Assembly (NCBI RefSeq): GCF_001598215.1
Contig: NZ_BCXJ01000001.1
Location: 186,001 to 250,000 of the forward strand
DNA from: Shouchella clausii
Lineage (GTDB): Bacteria; Bacillota; Bacilli; Bacillales; Bacillaceae_D
Direction of reading: 5' to 3'
Length of the DNA: 64,000 bases
The notes beneath the pieces were generated by a model, which saw nothing but the letters and a program-made list of their open reading frames with translations, was not told the DNA's origin and searched no databases. This document shows positions 17,686 to 25,788 of the stretch, in pieces (position 1 is the first letter of the stretch; each line of letters starts with the position of its first letter). The translations under genes were made by a program, and so were the position numbers.

Positions 17686-17819
17686 TGTATCCCTCTTTAT
17701 GTTGATGGTCTTTACCGTTAGCCTATCACTAAAAACATAACGAGACAAAGGGTTTCTCGTTGCTTCTTTTCAGATGGTCGATTATTATATTTTTGGCGAG
17801 GAACATGGTACGATTAGGA

Positions 17820-17846
17820 TGAAACGAACAGACGAGGAAACACGTA
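17820..17846 (+). promoter_or_regulatory. ECF-sigma-type promoter of the DUF4064 gene
   Basis: TGAAAC (17820-17825) and CGTA (17843-17846) are separated by 17 bases, one more than the SigW optimum. The -10 lies about 40 bases before the ATG. SigW, SigM, SigX or SigV control cannot be told apart from sequence alone. Confidence 0.6.
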
Positions 17847-17885
17847 TAACCTATGTAACTAACTAAACATGAAAGGGTGTCAAAC

Positions 17886-18359
17886 ATGGTGAAACGAACT
17901 GGCGAACGTGTTCTTGGCATTATCGGAATAGTGTTGTTTATGCTCGGAACATTGTTTTTAGGAGGCGCTACGGTACTCCAAGGCCAAGGCTTTTATGAAG
18001 ACTTTTTTATGGAAATGGCCAACGAAGATAGTGAGCTATGGGAAGGACAAGAAAACCCGCCTATAGTCAGCGAAGAAGATGCTGCTGCGACTTCTGCGTT
18101 TTTTGAAGAACTCAATTTTGGCATGTACACGCTTGCTTCCTTCATAGCAGGAGTTGCTGGGATTGTTGCTGTTGTCCTTGTTAGCAAAAAGCCCGTTGTT
18201 GCAAGCATTTTGTTTTTAGGGTCTACACTTCTTTATGCGATCATGGCCCCTTTTACACTTGCATTCATCATCCCATTCCTGCCAATGCTGTTGTATATTA
18301 TTGCTGGAATTATGGCGCTTGTGCGCAAACCAAAACAGCCAGAGTTGAGCGGACAGTAA
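17886..18359 (+). CDS. DUF4064 membrane protein
   Basis: A 157-residue membrane protein with an N-terminal transmembrane segment (about 10-30), an acidic extracytoplasmic region (about 33-80, including EDSELWEGQENPP), and two or three further membrane segments (about 85-150). It ends in a short basic tail. This is the layout of DUF4064 proteins, which have no known function. The ATG at 17886 has AAAGGGTG seven bases upstream. The ECF-type promoter suggests a role in envelope stress. Confidence 0.75.
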   Translation: MVKRTGERVLGIIGIVLFMLGTLFLGGATVLQGQGFYEDFFMEMANEDSELWEGQENPPIVSEEDAAATSAFFEELNFGMYTLASFIAGVAGIVAVVLVSKKPVVASILFLGSTLLYAIMAPFTLAFIIPFLPMLLYIIAGIMALVRKPKQPELSGQ

Positions 18360-18382
18360 AACCATCCAAATTGGATGGTTTT
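18358..18382 (+). terminator. Terminator after the DUF4064 gene
   Basis: A 12-bp stem AAAACCATCCAA with TTGGATGGTTTT overlaps the stop codon by two bases and has almost no loop; the T-rich 3' arm serves as the T-run. Confidence 0.65.
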
Positions 18383-18406
18383 GCCATTATTATCTGAATA
18401 TTAGTG

Positions 18407-18423
18407 TGTCAGATAATCTGACA
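18407..18423 (+). promoter_or_regulatory. GlnR/TnrA operator of glnA
   Basis: TGTCA-N7-TGACA is a perfect match to the TGTNA-N7-TNACA consensus and is palindromic. A weak SigA promoter (TTGCAT at 18430, TAAAGT at 18453, spacer 17) lies downstream, which would place the operator centre near -50, the TnrA activator position. Downstream a short palindrome (AGATGAAC with GTTCATCT, 18471-18487) lies just before the ribosome-binding site. Confidence 0.85.
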
Positions 18424-18509
18424 AATCGATTGCATAAAGGGTAGTGTCGTCATAAAGTAGAAAACAAGAAAAAGATGAACTGTTCATCTACTTTAGGGGA
18501 GTGGTAGAG

Positions 18510-19868
18510 ATGACGACACAAGCGCCAACTCGCGAAAGCTTAATTGAGACAATCCGGGAAACGATTGAAAAGAAAAATGTCGAGCTGCTTCATATGCAGT
18601 TTGTTGATCTTGAAGGCATGCTCAAACATGTGACGATTACGGCAGAGCAATTGGATCAAGCTGTAAACGGCAAAACCATGTTTGACGGTTCTTCGATTAC
18701 AGGTTTTACGCCCATTAACCAATCAGACTTGTACTTGTCCCCCGACTTGACGACGTTTGCCGTTCTTCCTTGGACGGAGGAAGAGGGCTACTCAGAAGCA
18801 CGTTTTTTATGCAGCGTGAAAAATCCTGATGGCTCTGATTTTGAGGGCGATCCACGGAACATTTTAAAAAAAACGGTTAAGCGTGCAGCCGACAAAGGCT
18901 ACTCGATTAGCGTAGGCCCAGAGCTTGAATTTTTCCTCTTCGACACGGATGAACATGGCGAACCGACGATGCGCACTCAAGACGCTGGTGGCTATTTTGA
19001 ACCTTCTCCAAAAGACGACGGTGAAAAAGTGCGCCTCGCTATTTACAAAGCACTGCGGATGATGGGCTTCACGATTGAAGCTTCTCACCATGAAGTGGCA
19101 GTCGGTCAGCATGAAATTAATTTTAAATATTCAGACGAGTTAGGGTCTGCCGATGCAGCAACGACGTATAAATGGGTTGTAAAAACAGTTGCGAAACAAT
19201 TTGGCCTCCACGCTACGTTCATGCCAAAACCACTTGGTGGAGCAAACGGAAACGGCATGCATGTCAATATGTCGTTGTTCGATATCGAAAAGCAAGAAAA
19301 CAGTTTCTACAATGAAGACGATAAAAATGCGCTTTCCAAGACGGCCTATCACTTTATCGCGGGCCTGCTTGATAACGTCAAAGACTTTGTGGCAGTAACC
19401 AATCCACTTGTTAACTCATACAAACGCCTCGTTCCAGGCTACGAAGCACCGTGTTACATTGCTTGGTCTGCTTCCAACCGTTCGGCGCTTGTCCGCATCC
19501 CGGCTACGCGCGGTCCTGGCACTCGCGTGGAAATCCGTTGCCCAGACCCGTCCGCAAACCCTTATCTTGCTTTTGCGGTTATCGCCTCTGCTGGATTGGA
19601 CGGCGTTGAGAACGAAATCGAATGCCCTGCGTCTGTAGATGCTGATATTTTCAGCATGTCTTCCGCGGAAATTAAGGAGCGGGCGATTGAGAACTTACCG
19701 ACAAGCCTTGAAGAAGCGATTCATCGATTTGAAACAGGTGCCATCGGCCGCAAAACGCTTGGCGATCATGCGTTTGAAGAATACATTGATTTAAAACGAA
19801 GCGAATGGGACGATTTCCGTACAAGTGTGCATCCTTGGGAAGTTGCGTCTTACCAAAGCAAGTTTTAG
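18510..19868 (+). CDS. glnA: Glutamine synthetase, type I
   Basis: Makes glutamine from glutamate, ammonia and ATP in a cytoplasmic dodecamer. The 452-residue length and the lack of the adenylylation loop insertion fit the Bacillus GSI-alpha class, which is controlled by feedback and by complexes with GlnR/TnrA. The beta-grasp (MFDGSSITGF) and catalytic domain motifs (GPELEFFLFD, KPLGGANGNGMHVNMSL and NRSALVRIPATRGPGTRVEIRCPDPSANPYL region) are present. The ATG at 18510 is chosen over GTG 18501, because the GGGGAG ribosome-binding site ends right before the latter. Unlike B. subtilis there is no glnR directly upstream. Confidence 0.96.
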   Translation: MTTQAPTRESLIETIRETIEKKNVELLHMQFVDLEGMLKHVTITAEQLDQAVNGKTMFDGSSITGFTPINQSDLYLSPDLTTFAVLPWTEEEGYSEARFLCSVKNPDGSDFEGDPRNILKKTVKRAADKGYSISVGPELEFFLFDTDEHGEPTMRTQDAGGYFEPSPKDDGEKVRLAIYKALRMMGFTIEASHHEVAVGQHEINFKYSDELGSADAATTYKWVVKTVAKQFGLHATFMPKPLGGANGNGMHVNMSLFDIEKQENSFYNEDDKNALSKTAYHFIAGLLDNVKDFVAVTNPLVNSYKRLVPGYEAPCYIAWSASNRSALVRIPATRGPGTRVEIRCPDPSANPYLAFAVIASAGLDGVENEIECPASVDADIFSMSSAEIKERAIENLPTSLEEAIHRFETGAIGRKTLGDHAFEEYIDLKRSEWDDFRTSVHPWEVASYQSKF

Positions 19869-19907
19869 TTTGCCAATAGGGGAGCATTGGGCTCCCTTCA
19901 AATCAAT

Positions 19908-19940
19908 CCCGTACTACGCAAGCAGTGGTTCGGGGTTTTT
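19908..19940 (+). terminator. Terminator after glnA
   Basis: An 8-of-10-bp stem (CCCGTACTAC with GTGGTTCGGG) is followed by TTTTTATG. A second weaker hairpin (GGGAGC with GCTCCC) precedes it. Confidence 0.65.
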
Positions 19941-20228
19941 ATGTCCCATCGATTAACCTATTGCTAAAACAATAGGTAAGAAGCCGTGCAAGGGGATTTT
20001 TTGTAAGTATAAACGGTGGAATACGTCGGCTTCTATGAAAGATGTTTGAACGAATAATAACAATAGAATAAGGAATGAAACGTAGAGTTCCATTCCGCAC
20101 CAATCATGGTTTTTCGCAAAAGCGTTTATGTCTATAGCCAGCTCGGCCAGCAAGGCAATTTAATCGTCACTCGGCTTAGGCAATCTTATCGATCGACTGA
20201 GCCACTAATCATCCAAATCACAGTAGGC
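19941..20228. other. Non-coding gap between glnA and the desaturase gene
   Basis: No gene is supported. It holds an 8-bp hairpin (ACCTATTG with CAATAGGT, 19956-19977) and a short minus-strand open frame without a ribosome-binding site. The gap marks the left edge of the AT-rich accessory cluster. Confidence 0.5.
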
Positions 20229-21215
20229 TCATTCTGCTTTTTTAGCTGACCGATTTTCTCGGAAACTTAATCCGCAAATATCCTGAATAACACTATAGAA
20301 CCCCGGCAAAAAAGATTTAAAGAACCCTGTACAATGATGCGCTTCTCTATAGCTCTCATTTTCCATTAGGATCATGTGAGCTTTTTTTAAACGATAATGA
20401 GGAACCGCTGGAAAGAGATGATGAACCAAATGATAATTGTCGTGATGAGGATGGAGAAAGAAACGTTGTATTGGGTTCCCAAACGTGTTTCTGCTTGAAT
20501 AAAGCTCATGCGTGTTTTTTAAACCTGAATGTTCAGCCATTTCCGCCCAATAGCGTATGATCTGAAATGTGGTCAATAAAGGAATAAACCAAAATAGGAA
20601 AAGCTCTAACCAAAAATCAAACACCAAACTTAATAGCACGATAACTGGCCAAAATAAAGATTTAGCGACTTTTTCAGAGGTTGGTTCTTCTTTTGTCAAA
20701 ATGTTAACTTTAATGGTCCCGTAAATGTATTTTGGGACATGGATTAACGTTAACGGTTTTAACACATGTCTAAAGACAAATGACCGAATGTTGTCTTGTG
20801 GTTTATCTAACCCCATTAACGCATATCGTTTCGTGTCAGGATCTTTTTGCTCATGCCATAAATGACGATGATGCATATAATGGGATTGACAGTAAGAAGT
20901 AAACGAGGTAAACACCGGAAAAGCTACAAAAAAACAGGCAATCCATTTATTCATCATTTTATTCTTAAATAATAGAAAATGACTAGCCTCGTGCATAAGG
21001 TTGTCAAATGCCCTCATTCTACTTCCTATTATTGTTATAGATATTAAATACACCCACCATATAGGAAATGTCTTCACTAACGCAATCGCCCCAATAATGA
21101 CGAGCCAATCAAAAGCAATCGTAAACAAATTCCGCCAGTTATCTCGTTCCTGGAGGGCTCTTACCCGATTTTTAATACCTTTTGAAAAAGTAGCTTTTTC
21201 CAATTTGTGTTCCAT
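20229..21215 (-). CDS. Membrane fatty acid desaturase
   Basis: A di-iron membrane desaturase of 328 residues that introduces double bonds into lipid acyl chains or a related lipid-like substrate. Three histidine clusters are visible: HEASH in LMHEASHFLLF, HYMHHRH, and HHDNYHLVHH. About four membrane segments lie between them. The ATG at 21215 has GAGGAGG upstream. It is 43 bases after the PLP lyase gene and likely in the same operon. A desaturase is an unusual companion to amino-acid genes. Base composition is more AT-rich than in flanking genes. Confidence 0.85.
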   Translation of the reverse strand: MEHKLEKATFSKGIKNRVRALQERDNWRNLFTIAFDWLVIIGAIALVKTFPIWWVYLISITIIGSRMRAFDNLMHEASHFLLFKNKMMNKWIACFFVAFPVFTSFTSYCQSHYMHHRHLWHEQKDPDTKRYALMGLDKPQDNIRSFVFRHVLKPLTLIHVPKYIYGTIKVNILTKEEPTSEKVAKSLFWPVIVLLSLVFDFWLELFLFWFIPLLTTFQIIRYWAEMAEHSGLKNTHELYSSRNTFGNPIQRFFLHPHHDNYHLVHHLFPAVPHYRLKKAHMILMENESYREAHHCTGFFKSFLPGFYSVIQDICGLSFRENRSAKKAE

Positions 21216-21258
21216 TCCTTTTCCTCCTCTCACTGCCAATTTTTCACACGTAAATGCC

Positions 21259-22467
21259 TTATATTTTATCAAGCGCTTGCGATAAGTCGTCTCTTATATC
21301 TTCATATTCTTCAATTCCGACAGAAAACCTTATCATGCCATCTGTAATGCCGCCTTTTTCACGTTCTTCTCTTGGCAATAAATTGTGTGTCATCGATGCT
21401 GGATGGGTAATGGTACTTGCATACCCGCCTAAACTGACAGCCATCTTGTTTAATTTTACATTTGAAATTAAGCCAAGCCCGCCATTCATACCATCCTTAA
21501 GTTCAAAACAAATCATGCCACCGCCACCAGTCATTTGTTTAGTAGCCAGTTTGTATTGAGGATGACTTTCAGAAAATGGATAAAACACTTGTCTAATTTT
21601 CGGGTGTGTCTCTAGAAATTGAGCTAATTTCAAAGCATTTTCGTTATGCTTTTTCATCCTTAACCCAAGGGTTCGAATCCCTCTACATAGAAGCCACGCT
21701 CCAAAAGGGTCTAGGTGTGGACCATGGAAAGAATATTTATGGCGAACTTTATCGATCAACTCTGTTGAACCGGCACATACGCCAGCTACAACATCAGAGT
21801 GCCCACCTAAATACTTTGTGGCAGAATGGACAACGATATCCGCCCCATGCTTCAGCGGTTTTTGATTATAAGGTGTAGCAAATGTTGAATCGACTACAAA
21901 GACTGCGTCGCTTTGTTCATGAACGAGTGCAGCTACTTTAGAAATATCTACTAAACTTAAAGTTGGGTTGGCTGGGGTTTCAGCAAAAACTAACTTTGTA
22001 TTCGGTTGAATCGCCTGTTTGTAGTTATTGATGTCACTAGAATCAATAAACGTGACATCAACAGATAATTGCTCTGCTAAAGACTCATGTAATATTTTCG
22101 TTTCAGAGTAACAGTTATGAACAGCGATAAAATGATCTCCTGGATTTAAAAACGCATGTGTAATCATGGAGATAGCACCTAATCCAGAAGAAGCACATAG
22201 CGCATCGTCTGCTTCTTCTAGTGCAGCGATCAAAGCTTCTAACTCACGTTCATTCCTGCTTCCCCACCTTCCATAAAATTCATCTGCCTTAATGTCTGCT
22301 GCACGAACCGCGCCTTCTGAAGTAGTCGGGAATTCAAAAGCAGTGGACTGACAAATAGGAGGACTTAAATGACCTGATTTATTCCAGTGATCCCCTCCGT
22401 GTGTACAGGCTGTTTGAAATCCTAAACGATTTTTGTTTGTTTCTGTTCCAGTAGCGATAGGTTTCAT
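21259..22467 (-). CDS. Cys/Met metabolism PLP-dependent enzyme (gamma-synthase/lyase type)
   Basis: A 402-residue PLP enzyme of the Cys/Met family (cystathionine beta/gamma-lyase, gamma-synthase or methionine gamma-lyase). Motifs are FEFPTT, FYGRWGSRNERELEALIAALE, the PLP Asp and FATPYNQKPLKHGAD, and the Schiff-base lysine in HSATKYLGGHSD. The tail LGGYASTITHPASMTH is typical, binding the substrate carboxylate. Which reaction it catalyses cannot be told from sequence alone. The start ATG follows AAGGAGCT. It follows the B3/B4 gene by 66 bases and precedes the desaturase, forming a three-gene minus-strand unit. Confidence 0.88.
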   Translation of the reverse strand: MKPIATGTETNKNRLGFQTACTHGGDHWNKSGHLSPPICQSTAFEFPTTSEGAVRAADIKADEFYGRWGSRNERELEALIAALEEADDALCASSGLGAISMITHAFLNPGDHFIAVHNCYSETKILHESLAEQLSVDVTFIDSSDINNYKQAIQPNTKLVFAETPANPTLSLVDISKVAALVHEQSDAVFVVDSTFATPYNQKPLKHGADIVVHSATKYLGGHSDVVAGVCAGSTELIDKVRHKYSFHGPHLDPFGAWLLCRGIRTLGLRMKKHNENALKLAQFLETHPKIRQVFYPFSESHPQYKLATKQMTGGGGMICFELKDGMNGGLGLISNVKLNKMAVSLGGYASTITHPASMTHNLLPREEREKGGITDGMIRFSVGIEEYEDIRDDLSQALDKI

Positions 22468-22533
22468 GATTTTTAGCTCCTTTTCAACTTTGGGATATAA
22501 TCGATTTGTAACGCATCGGTCTTATCTAAATGT

Positions 22534-23241
22534 TCAAAGTTGGTACACCGGCTTTTGTTTATCCAAGCTGAAAAAATCGATTGTAACGTCATTTTTTGAG
22601 AAACGACTTATTAATTTAGATAGATCTGTTAACGCCAATTCTGCTCTATCATCGCCCCCTTGGATTTGGTCAACAAAAAAGATAACGTTTTTGGTCTTGT
22701 CCGTAATTTGAGTATGATCAGCATCCCGGTGGTTCCAATAGACACATAAGATTGATCCTGCATCTGAATAGGCAACCACTTTTTCATCTATTCGTATAGG
22801 TTTATCACCGCCTATAGGAAGCATTTCTTCGCCTTTTCTCCCATACCTTAAAGAAATACTTCCGGTAATTTGGTCGAGATCATATCCTCCCATGCACAAA
22901 CAATGCTTTAAAGATACAGCATTGTAGGCATCTACCAACTTATTGATACCGAACACCTTTTTTCCTTTAGAGACTCTTTTATATAAACTTTCAAATGAAC
23001 ACAATACTTTGCTCGGTTTAACTCCCATATCACTGTAAACAGATCTCCAGTTTTGTATCTCACTCTTTGCTAACGAGTCATCTGTGTCTTCATGCTGATA
23101 AACGGCATGATTCATGTACCTTTCGAGTTCCTCCGATTTGTCTGTTTTTGTATCAATCCCTTTTACCGCCAATCCAGAAATGGTTACGTCTGGGTAGCTT
23201 TTGAGCACTTCATCCGAAATAGCGATCTCTAAGTTAGCCAA
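22534..23241 (-). CDS. Stand-alone B3/B4 domain protein
   Basis: A 235-residue cytoplasmic protein consisting almost only of a B3/B4 domain, as found in the beta subunit of phenylalanyl-tRNA synthetase, where it has an editing role. Visible parts are the conserved WRSVYSDMGVKPSKVLCSFESLYKRV region, then INKLVDAYNAVSLKH, and SISLRYGRKGEEMLPIG. The TTG at 23241 is the likely start because GGAGG falls inside the codons of the alternative ATG at 23256, which itself has no ribosome-binding site. Relatives are often encoded near amino-acid exporters and PLP regulators. A role in removing or sensing an unusual amino acid is inference only. Confidence 0.8.
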   Translation of the reverse strand: MANLEIAISDEVLKSYPDVTISGLAVKGIDTKTDKSEELERYMNHAVYQHEDTDDSLAKSEIQNWRSVYSDMGVKPSKVLCSFESLYKRVSKGKKVFGINKLVDAYNAVSLKHCLCMGGYDLDQITGSISLRYGRKGEEMLPIGGDKPIRIDEKVVAYSDAGSILCVYWNHRDADHTQITDKTKNVIFFVDQIQGGDDRAELALTDLSKLISRFSKNDVTIDFFSLDKQKPVYQL

Positions 23242-23329
23242 CGCGTTGTCCTCCATTTTCAGTAAGTTATCTTAGCTTGGGTAGACTATTACTAATTTAT
23301 TAAAATGTCATATAGTTCTATCTTCTATC

Positions 23330-23376
23330 ATTCTAGTATTTATTAGGTATAACAGTATAGTTTGATGTATAACAGT
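23330..23376 (-). promoter_or_regulatory. Promoter and tandem operator of the B3/B4-lyase-desaturase operon
   Basis: On the minus strand the 10-mer ACTGTTATAC occurs twice (23376-23367 and 23356-23347), exactly 20 bases apart. The second copy overlaps a -35-like TATACT (23359-23354), and an 18-base spacer leads to TAGAAT (23335-23330). The same half-site and spacing occur in front of azlC. Two direct repeats near the -35 fit MocR-type activator binding. Confidence 0.65.
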
Positions 23377-23451
23377 TAAACGTTCCTTTTTCATTTACCT
23401 GGGTGCGTCAAAAAAGCCATTCCAGTGACTGAAAGTCTCAAAATGACTTGG

Positions 23452-24927
23452 TTAAACAAGAGGCACTTTTGATTCTTCATTTCGTTCTTCAAGAAAAGCG
23501 GTAAATATTTTACAAAGAGTCTTGATACCTGTTTCTAATAATTGATCATCAACAGCAGCAAAACACAACCGTAGATGATGCATGGCAGGTTCTTTAGGGT
23601 AGCAAGCAGATCCAGGGAGAAAGGAGATTCCAAATTTCTTTGCTTCAAACAGCATTTCATTGGTATCAACCCAAGGAGGAAAAGATATCCAAATATTTAC
23701 CCCGCCTTTTGGGACAATCCACTTTACTTCCTTCGGAGCATACACAGTAAGAAGGTCGATAACGCGATCCCTTCTCAACTTTAAAGCGATTCGCAGCTTT
23801 TTTATATGTTCTTTCATTCGATTCGAACGTAAAAAGGACAGTACCGCCTTTTGGTTTAACAGAGGAGTACCTAAATCTGTGATGGTCTTGGCTGCTATGA
23901 TTCTGTTCAGATTCGTACCTGAAGTAGCCATCATCCCAATTCGACACCCTGGAGACAGCGTTTTGCTTAATCCTTTTAAATAAATTACATGTCCATACTC
24001 GTCTAGGCTTTTTATAGGCAATGGGGGTTTACCGTCAAAATAAATTTCACTCCAAGAATCGTCTTCAATAAGAATAATCTCGTTCGATTGCGCAAAATCA
24101 AGCAGTAGTTGCCGTCGCTTTTTACTGAGCAATGTTCCAGTAGGGTTTTGAAAAGATGGGATTGTATAAATCAACTTTGGTTTATTTTTCAATGATGGCA
24201 GTAAGTCCACTCTCATCCCGTTCTCGTCGACAGGAATCGATACAATCGTTGCACCTCTCCCTCTGAATACATCAATTGCTGCCGAATAAGTAGGAGTCTC
24301 TGTAACAACAATATCTCCTGGACCAACGAAACTACGGGCAACAATATCAATGCCTTGTTGAACGCCGCTAGTAATGACAATATCGTCTGGTTCGATTGCT
24401 ATCTTTAAATGTTTTAAATAAGCAGACATTTCTTTCCTTAGTGTGATGTCTCCTCTTCCTTCTCCATAAGTAGAAAGTATATAAGGTTCCTCAGAAAGGA
24501 TTTTTATTGTTTCTTTTATAAGGTAACGGTTCGGAAGTAAGTTCGGCCATATCTTAGAGGAGGAAAACTGGATTTCCTCTTTTCCTGCATTAAATTGCAT
24601 ATACTGAGCACGTGGCAAGTAATCTGTAACCGTTAATTGCCAATCATAAGATAGCTGCTTTTTTTCATCCTCGGTTTGGGTTGTCCCACTATTTTTGCGG
24701 ACAAACGTTCCTTTTCCTTGGATTTTTTCAATCAACCCTTGTTTTTCTAAATGGTTATAGGCTTTATTTGCAGTCATAAGACTAACTCCAGTTTTTTCTG
24801 CTAGTTTACGAACAGATGGTAACTTGCTTCCTTCTTCGAGCAGGTTGGAGCGAATCCGGTCAGCAATGTTGTCTTGAATTTGTTGAGCAATCGGTATTTC
24901 AGAATGCCGATTTATTTCTATTTTCAA
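23452..24927 (-). CDS. MocR-family transcriptional regulator (GntR-HTH plus aminotransferase domain)
   Basis: A 491-residue regulator with an N-terminal GntR winged helix (about 8-75: IPIAQQIQDNIADRIRS to KIQGKGTFV) and a C-terminal class I aminotransferase-like domain (about 110-480). The PLP lysine is in YLKGLSKTLSPGCRIG, with Asp and Tyr residues of the cofactor pocket also visible (LIEDDSWSEIYF). Such proteins sense PLP together with an amine or amino acid. The start is TTG at 24927 with GGAGGTG upstream. It is divergent from azlCD, and operator half-sites lie at its own transcription start, suggesting autorepression. Confidence 0.9.
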   Translation of the reverse strand: MKIEINRHSEIPIAQQIQDNIADRIRSNLLEEGSKLPSVRKLAEKTGVSLMTANKAYNHLEKQGLIEKIQGKGTFVRKNSGTTQTEDEKKQLSYDWQLTVTDYLPRAQYMQFNAGKEEIQFSSSKIWPNLLPNRYLIKETIKILSEEPYILSTYGEGRGDITLRKEMSAYLKHLKIAIEPDDIVITSGVQQGIDIVARSFVGPGDIVVTETPTYSAAIDVFRGRGATIVSIPVDENGMRVDLLPSLKNKPKLIYTIPSFQNPTGTLLSKKRRQLLLDFAQSNEIILIEDDSWSEIYFDGKPPLPIKSLDEYGHVIYLKGLSKTLSPGCRIGMMATSGTNLNRIIAAKTITDLGTPLLNQKAVLSFLRSNRMKEHIKKLRIALKLRRDRVIDLLTVYAPKEVKWIVPKGGVNIWISFPPWVDTNEMLFEAKKFGISFLPGSACYPKEPAMHHLRLCFAAVDDQLLETGIKTLCKIFTAFLEERNEESKVPLV

Positions 24928-24941
24928 AAAAACACCTCCAT

Positions 24942-24986
24942 CTGTTATGTATGTTCATTTACTGTTATACGGCTTTATTCTAATAT
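24942..24986 (+). promoter_or_regulatory. Tandem operator and promoter of azlCD, shared with the MocR gene
   Basis: CTGTTATG (24942) and CTGTTATAC (24962) are 20 bases apart, the same half-site, orientation and spacing as in front of the B3/B4 gene. The second copy overlaps a -35 (TTTACT, 24958-24963) with a 17-base spacer to TAATAT (24981-24986). In the other direction TTACAA (25005-25000), 17 bases and TAGAAT (24982-24977) form the promoter of the regulator, whose transcript would start inside the operator. Confidence 0.7.
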
Positions 24987-25044
24987 TAGTTTAAATGAAT
25001 TGTAACATATAACAATTGACAGGTGGAGGAAGTGGAGGACGAAA

Positions 25045-25788
25045 ATGAAGGCGGAAACAAAAGCGGAAACAAAAGACAATCCCTGGCAGTCTACAGATAA
25101 AAAAGCAGCATTTATGGATGGCGTCTATGCTTGCGTGCCTACATTGTTAGGCTATTTAAGTATTGGTTTTGCAGCAGGGGTCGTTGCAAAAACGGCGGGT
25201 TTAAGTGTGCTTGAAATTACATTGATGTCGTTACTTCTCTATGCGGGTTCTGCACAATTTATTGCTGCAAGCATGATTGGAGCTTCCTTTTCAGTCATTG
25301 CCATTGCGATTACGATTTTCTTTATAAACATTCGCCATTTGCTAATGACTGCTGCTTTAGCACCTTATTTAAAGAACCTTTCTATCGGGAAGAATATATT
25401 GATTGGCGCACAAGTAACAGACGAAACATTTGGCGTAGCAGCCAACAGTTTACCAACTATGAACGGAAACCGGTTTTATTGGATGCTCGGGTTAAATGTA
25501 ACTGCTTATATTAATTGGGTATTAGCAAATGTGCTAGGAGGGCTATTTGGTGAAATGGTCACGGATACAAGCGCATTAGGAATCGATTTTGCTTTGCCTG
25601 CCATGTTTGCGGGTCTATTAGTATTGCAAATGATCAGTCGTTCGAAATATGCCATTGATCTAACTGTAGCCTTGATTGCAATCGTATTGGTAATTGGTGT
25701 TCATTACTTGATCCCAGGAAGCTGGTCGGCAATTATCGCTACGTTGATTGCGACTACTATCGGGATGGTGATAAAACAATGGAAATAA
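25045..25788 (+). CDS. azlC: AzlC-family branched-chain amino acid exporter subunit
   Basis: A 247-residue membrane protein with about six transmembrane segments, the large subunit of an AzlCD two-component amino-acid exporter. Typical sequence is GVYACVPTLLGYLSIGFAAGVVA, then LLLYAGSAQFIAASMI and FFINIRHLLM. The first codons hold a 12-base tandem duplication (KAETKAETK), and the ribosome-binding region (GTGGAGGA twice) is also duplicated. The start ATG follows GGAGGACGAAA. It overlaps azlD by ten bases. The exported compound is unknown; the neighbouring PLP enzyme and MocR regulator suggest an amino acid related to their substrate. Confidence 0.88.
   Translation: MKAETKAETKDNPWQSTDKKAAFMDGVYACVPTLLGYLSIGFAAGVVAKTAGLSVLEITLMSLLLYAGSAQFIAASMIGASFSVIAIAITIFFINIRHLLMTAALAPYLKNLSIGKNILIGAQVTDETFGVAANSLPTMNGNRFYWMLGLNVTAYINWVLANVLGGLFGEMVTDTSALGIDFALPAMFAGLLVLQMISRSKYAIDLTVALIAIVLVIGVHYLIPGSWSAIIATLIATTIGMVIKQWK

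Noticed and set aside
17730-17740. Another copy of the GAGACAAA repeat near the DUF4064 gene
   Set aside because: Only eight to nine bases match, without the flanking GAATAGAACG or GAGCGTTT blocks; chance is likely.
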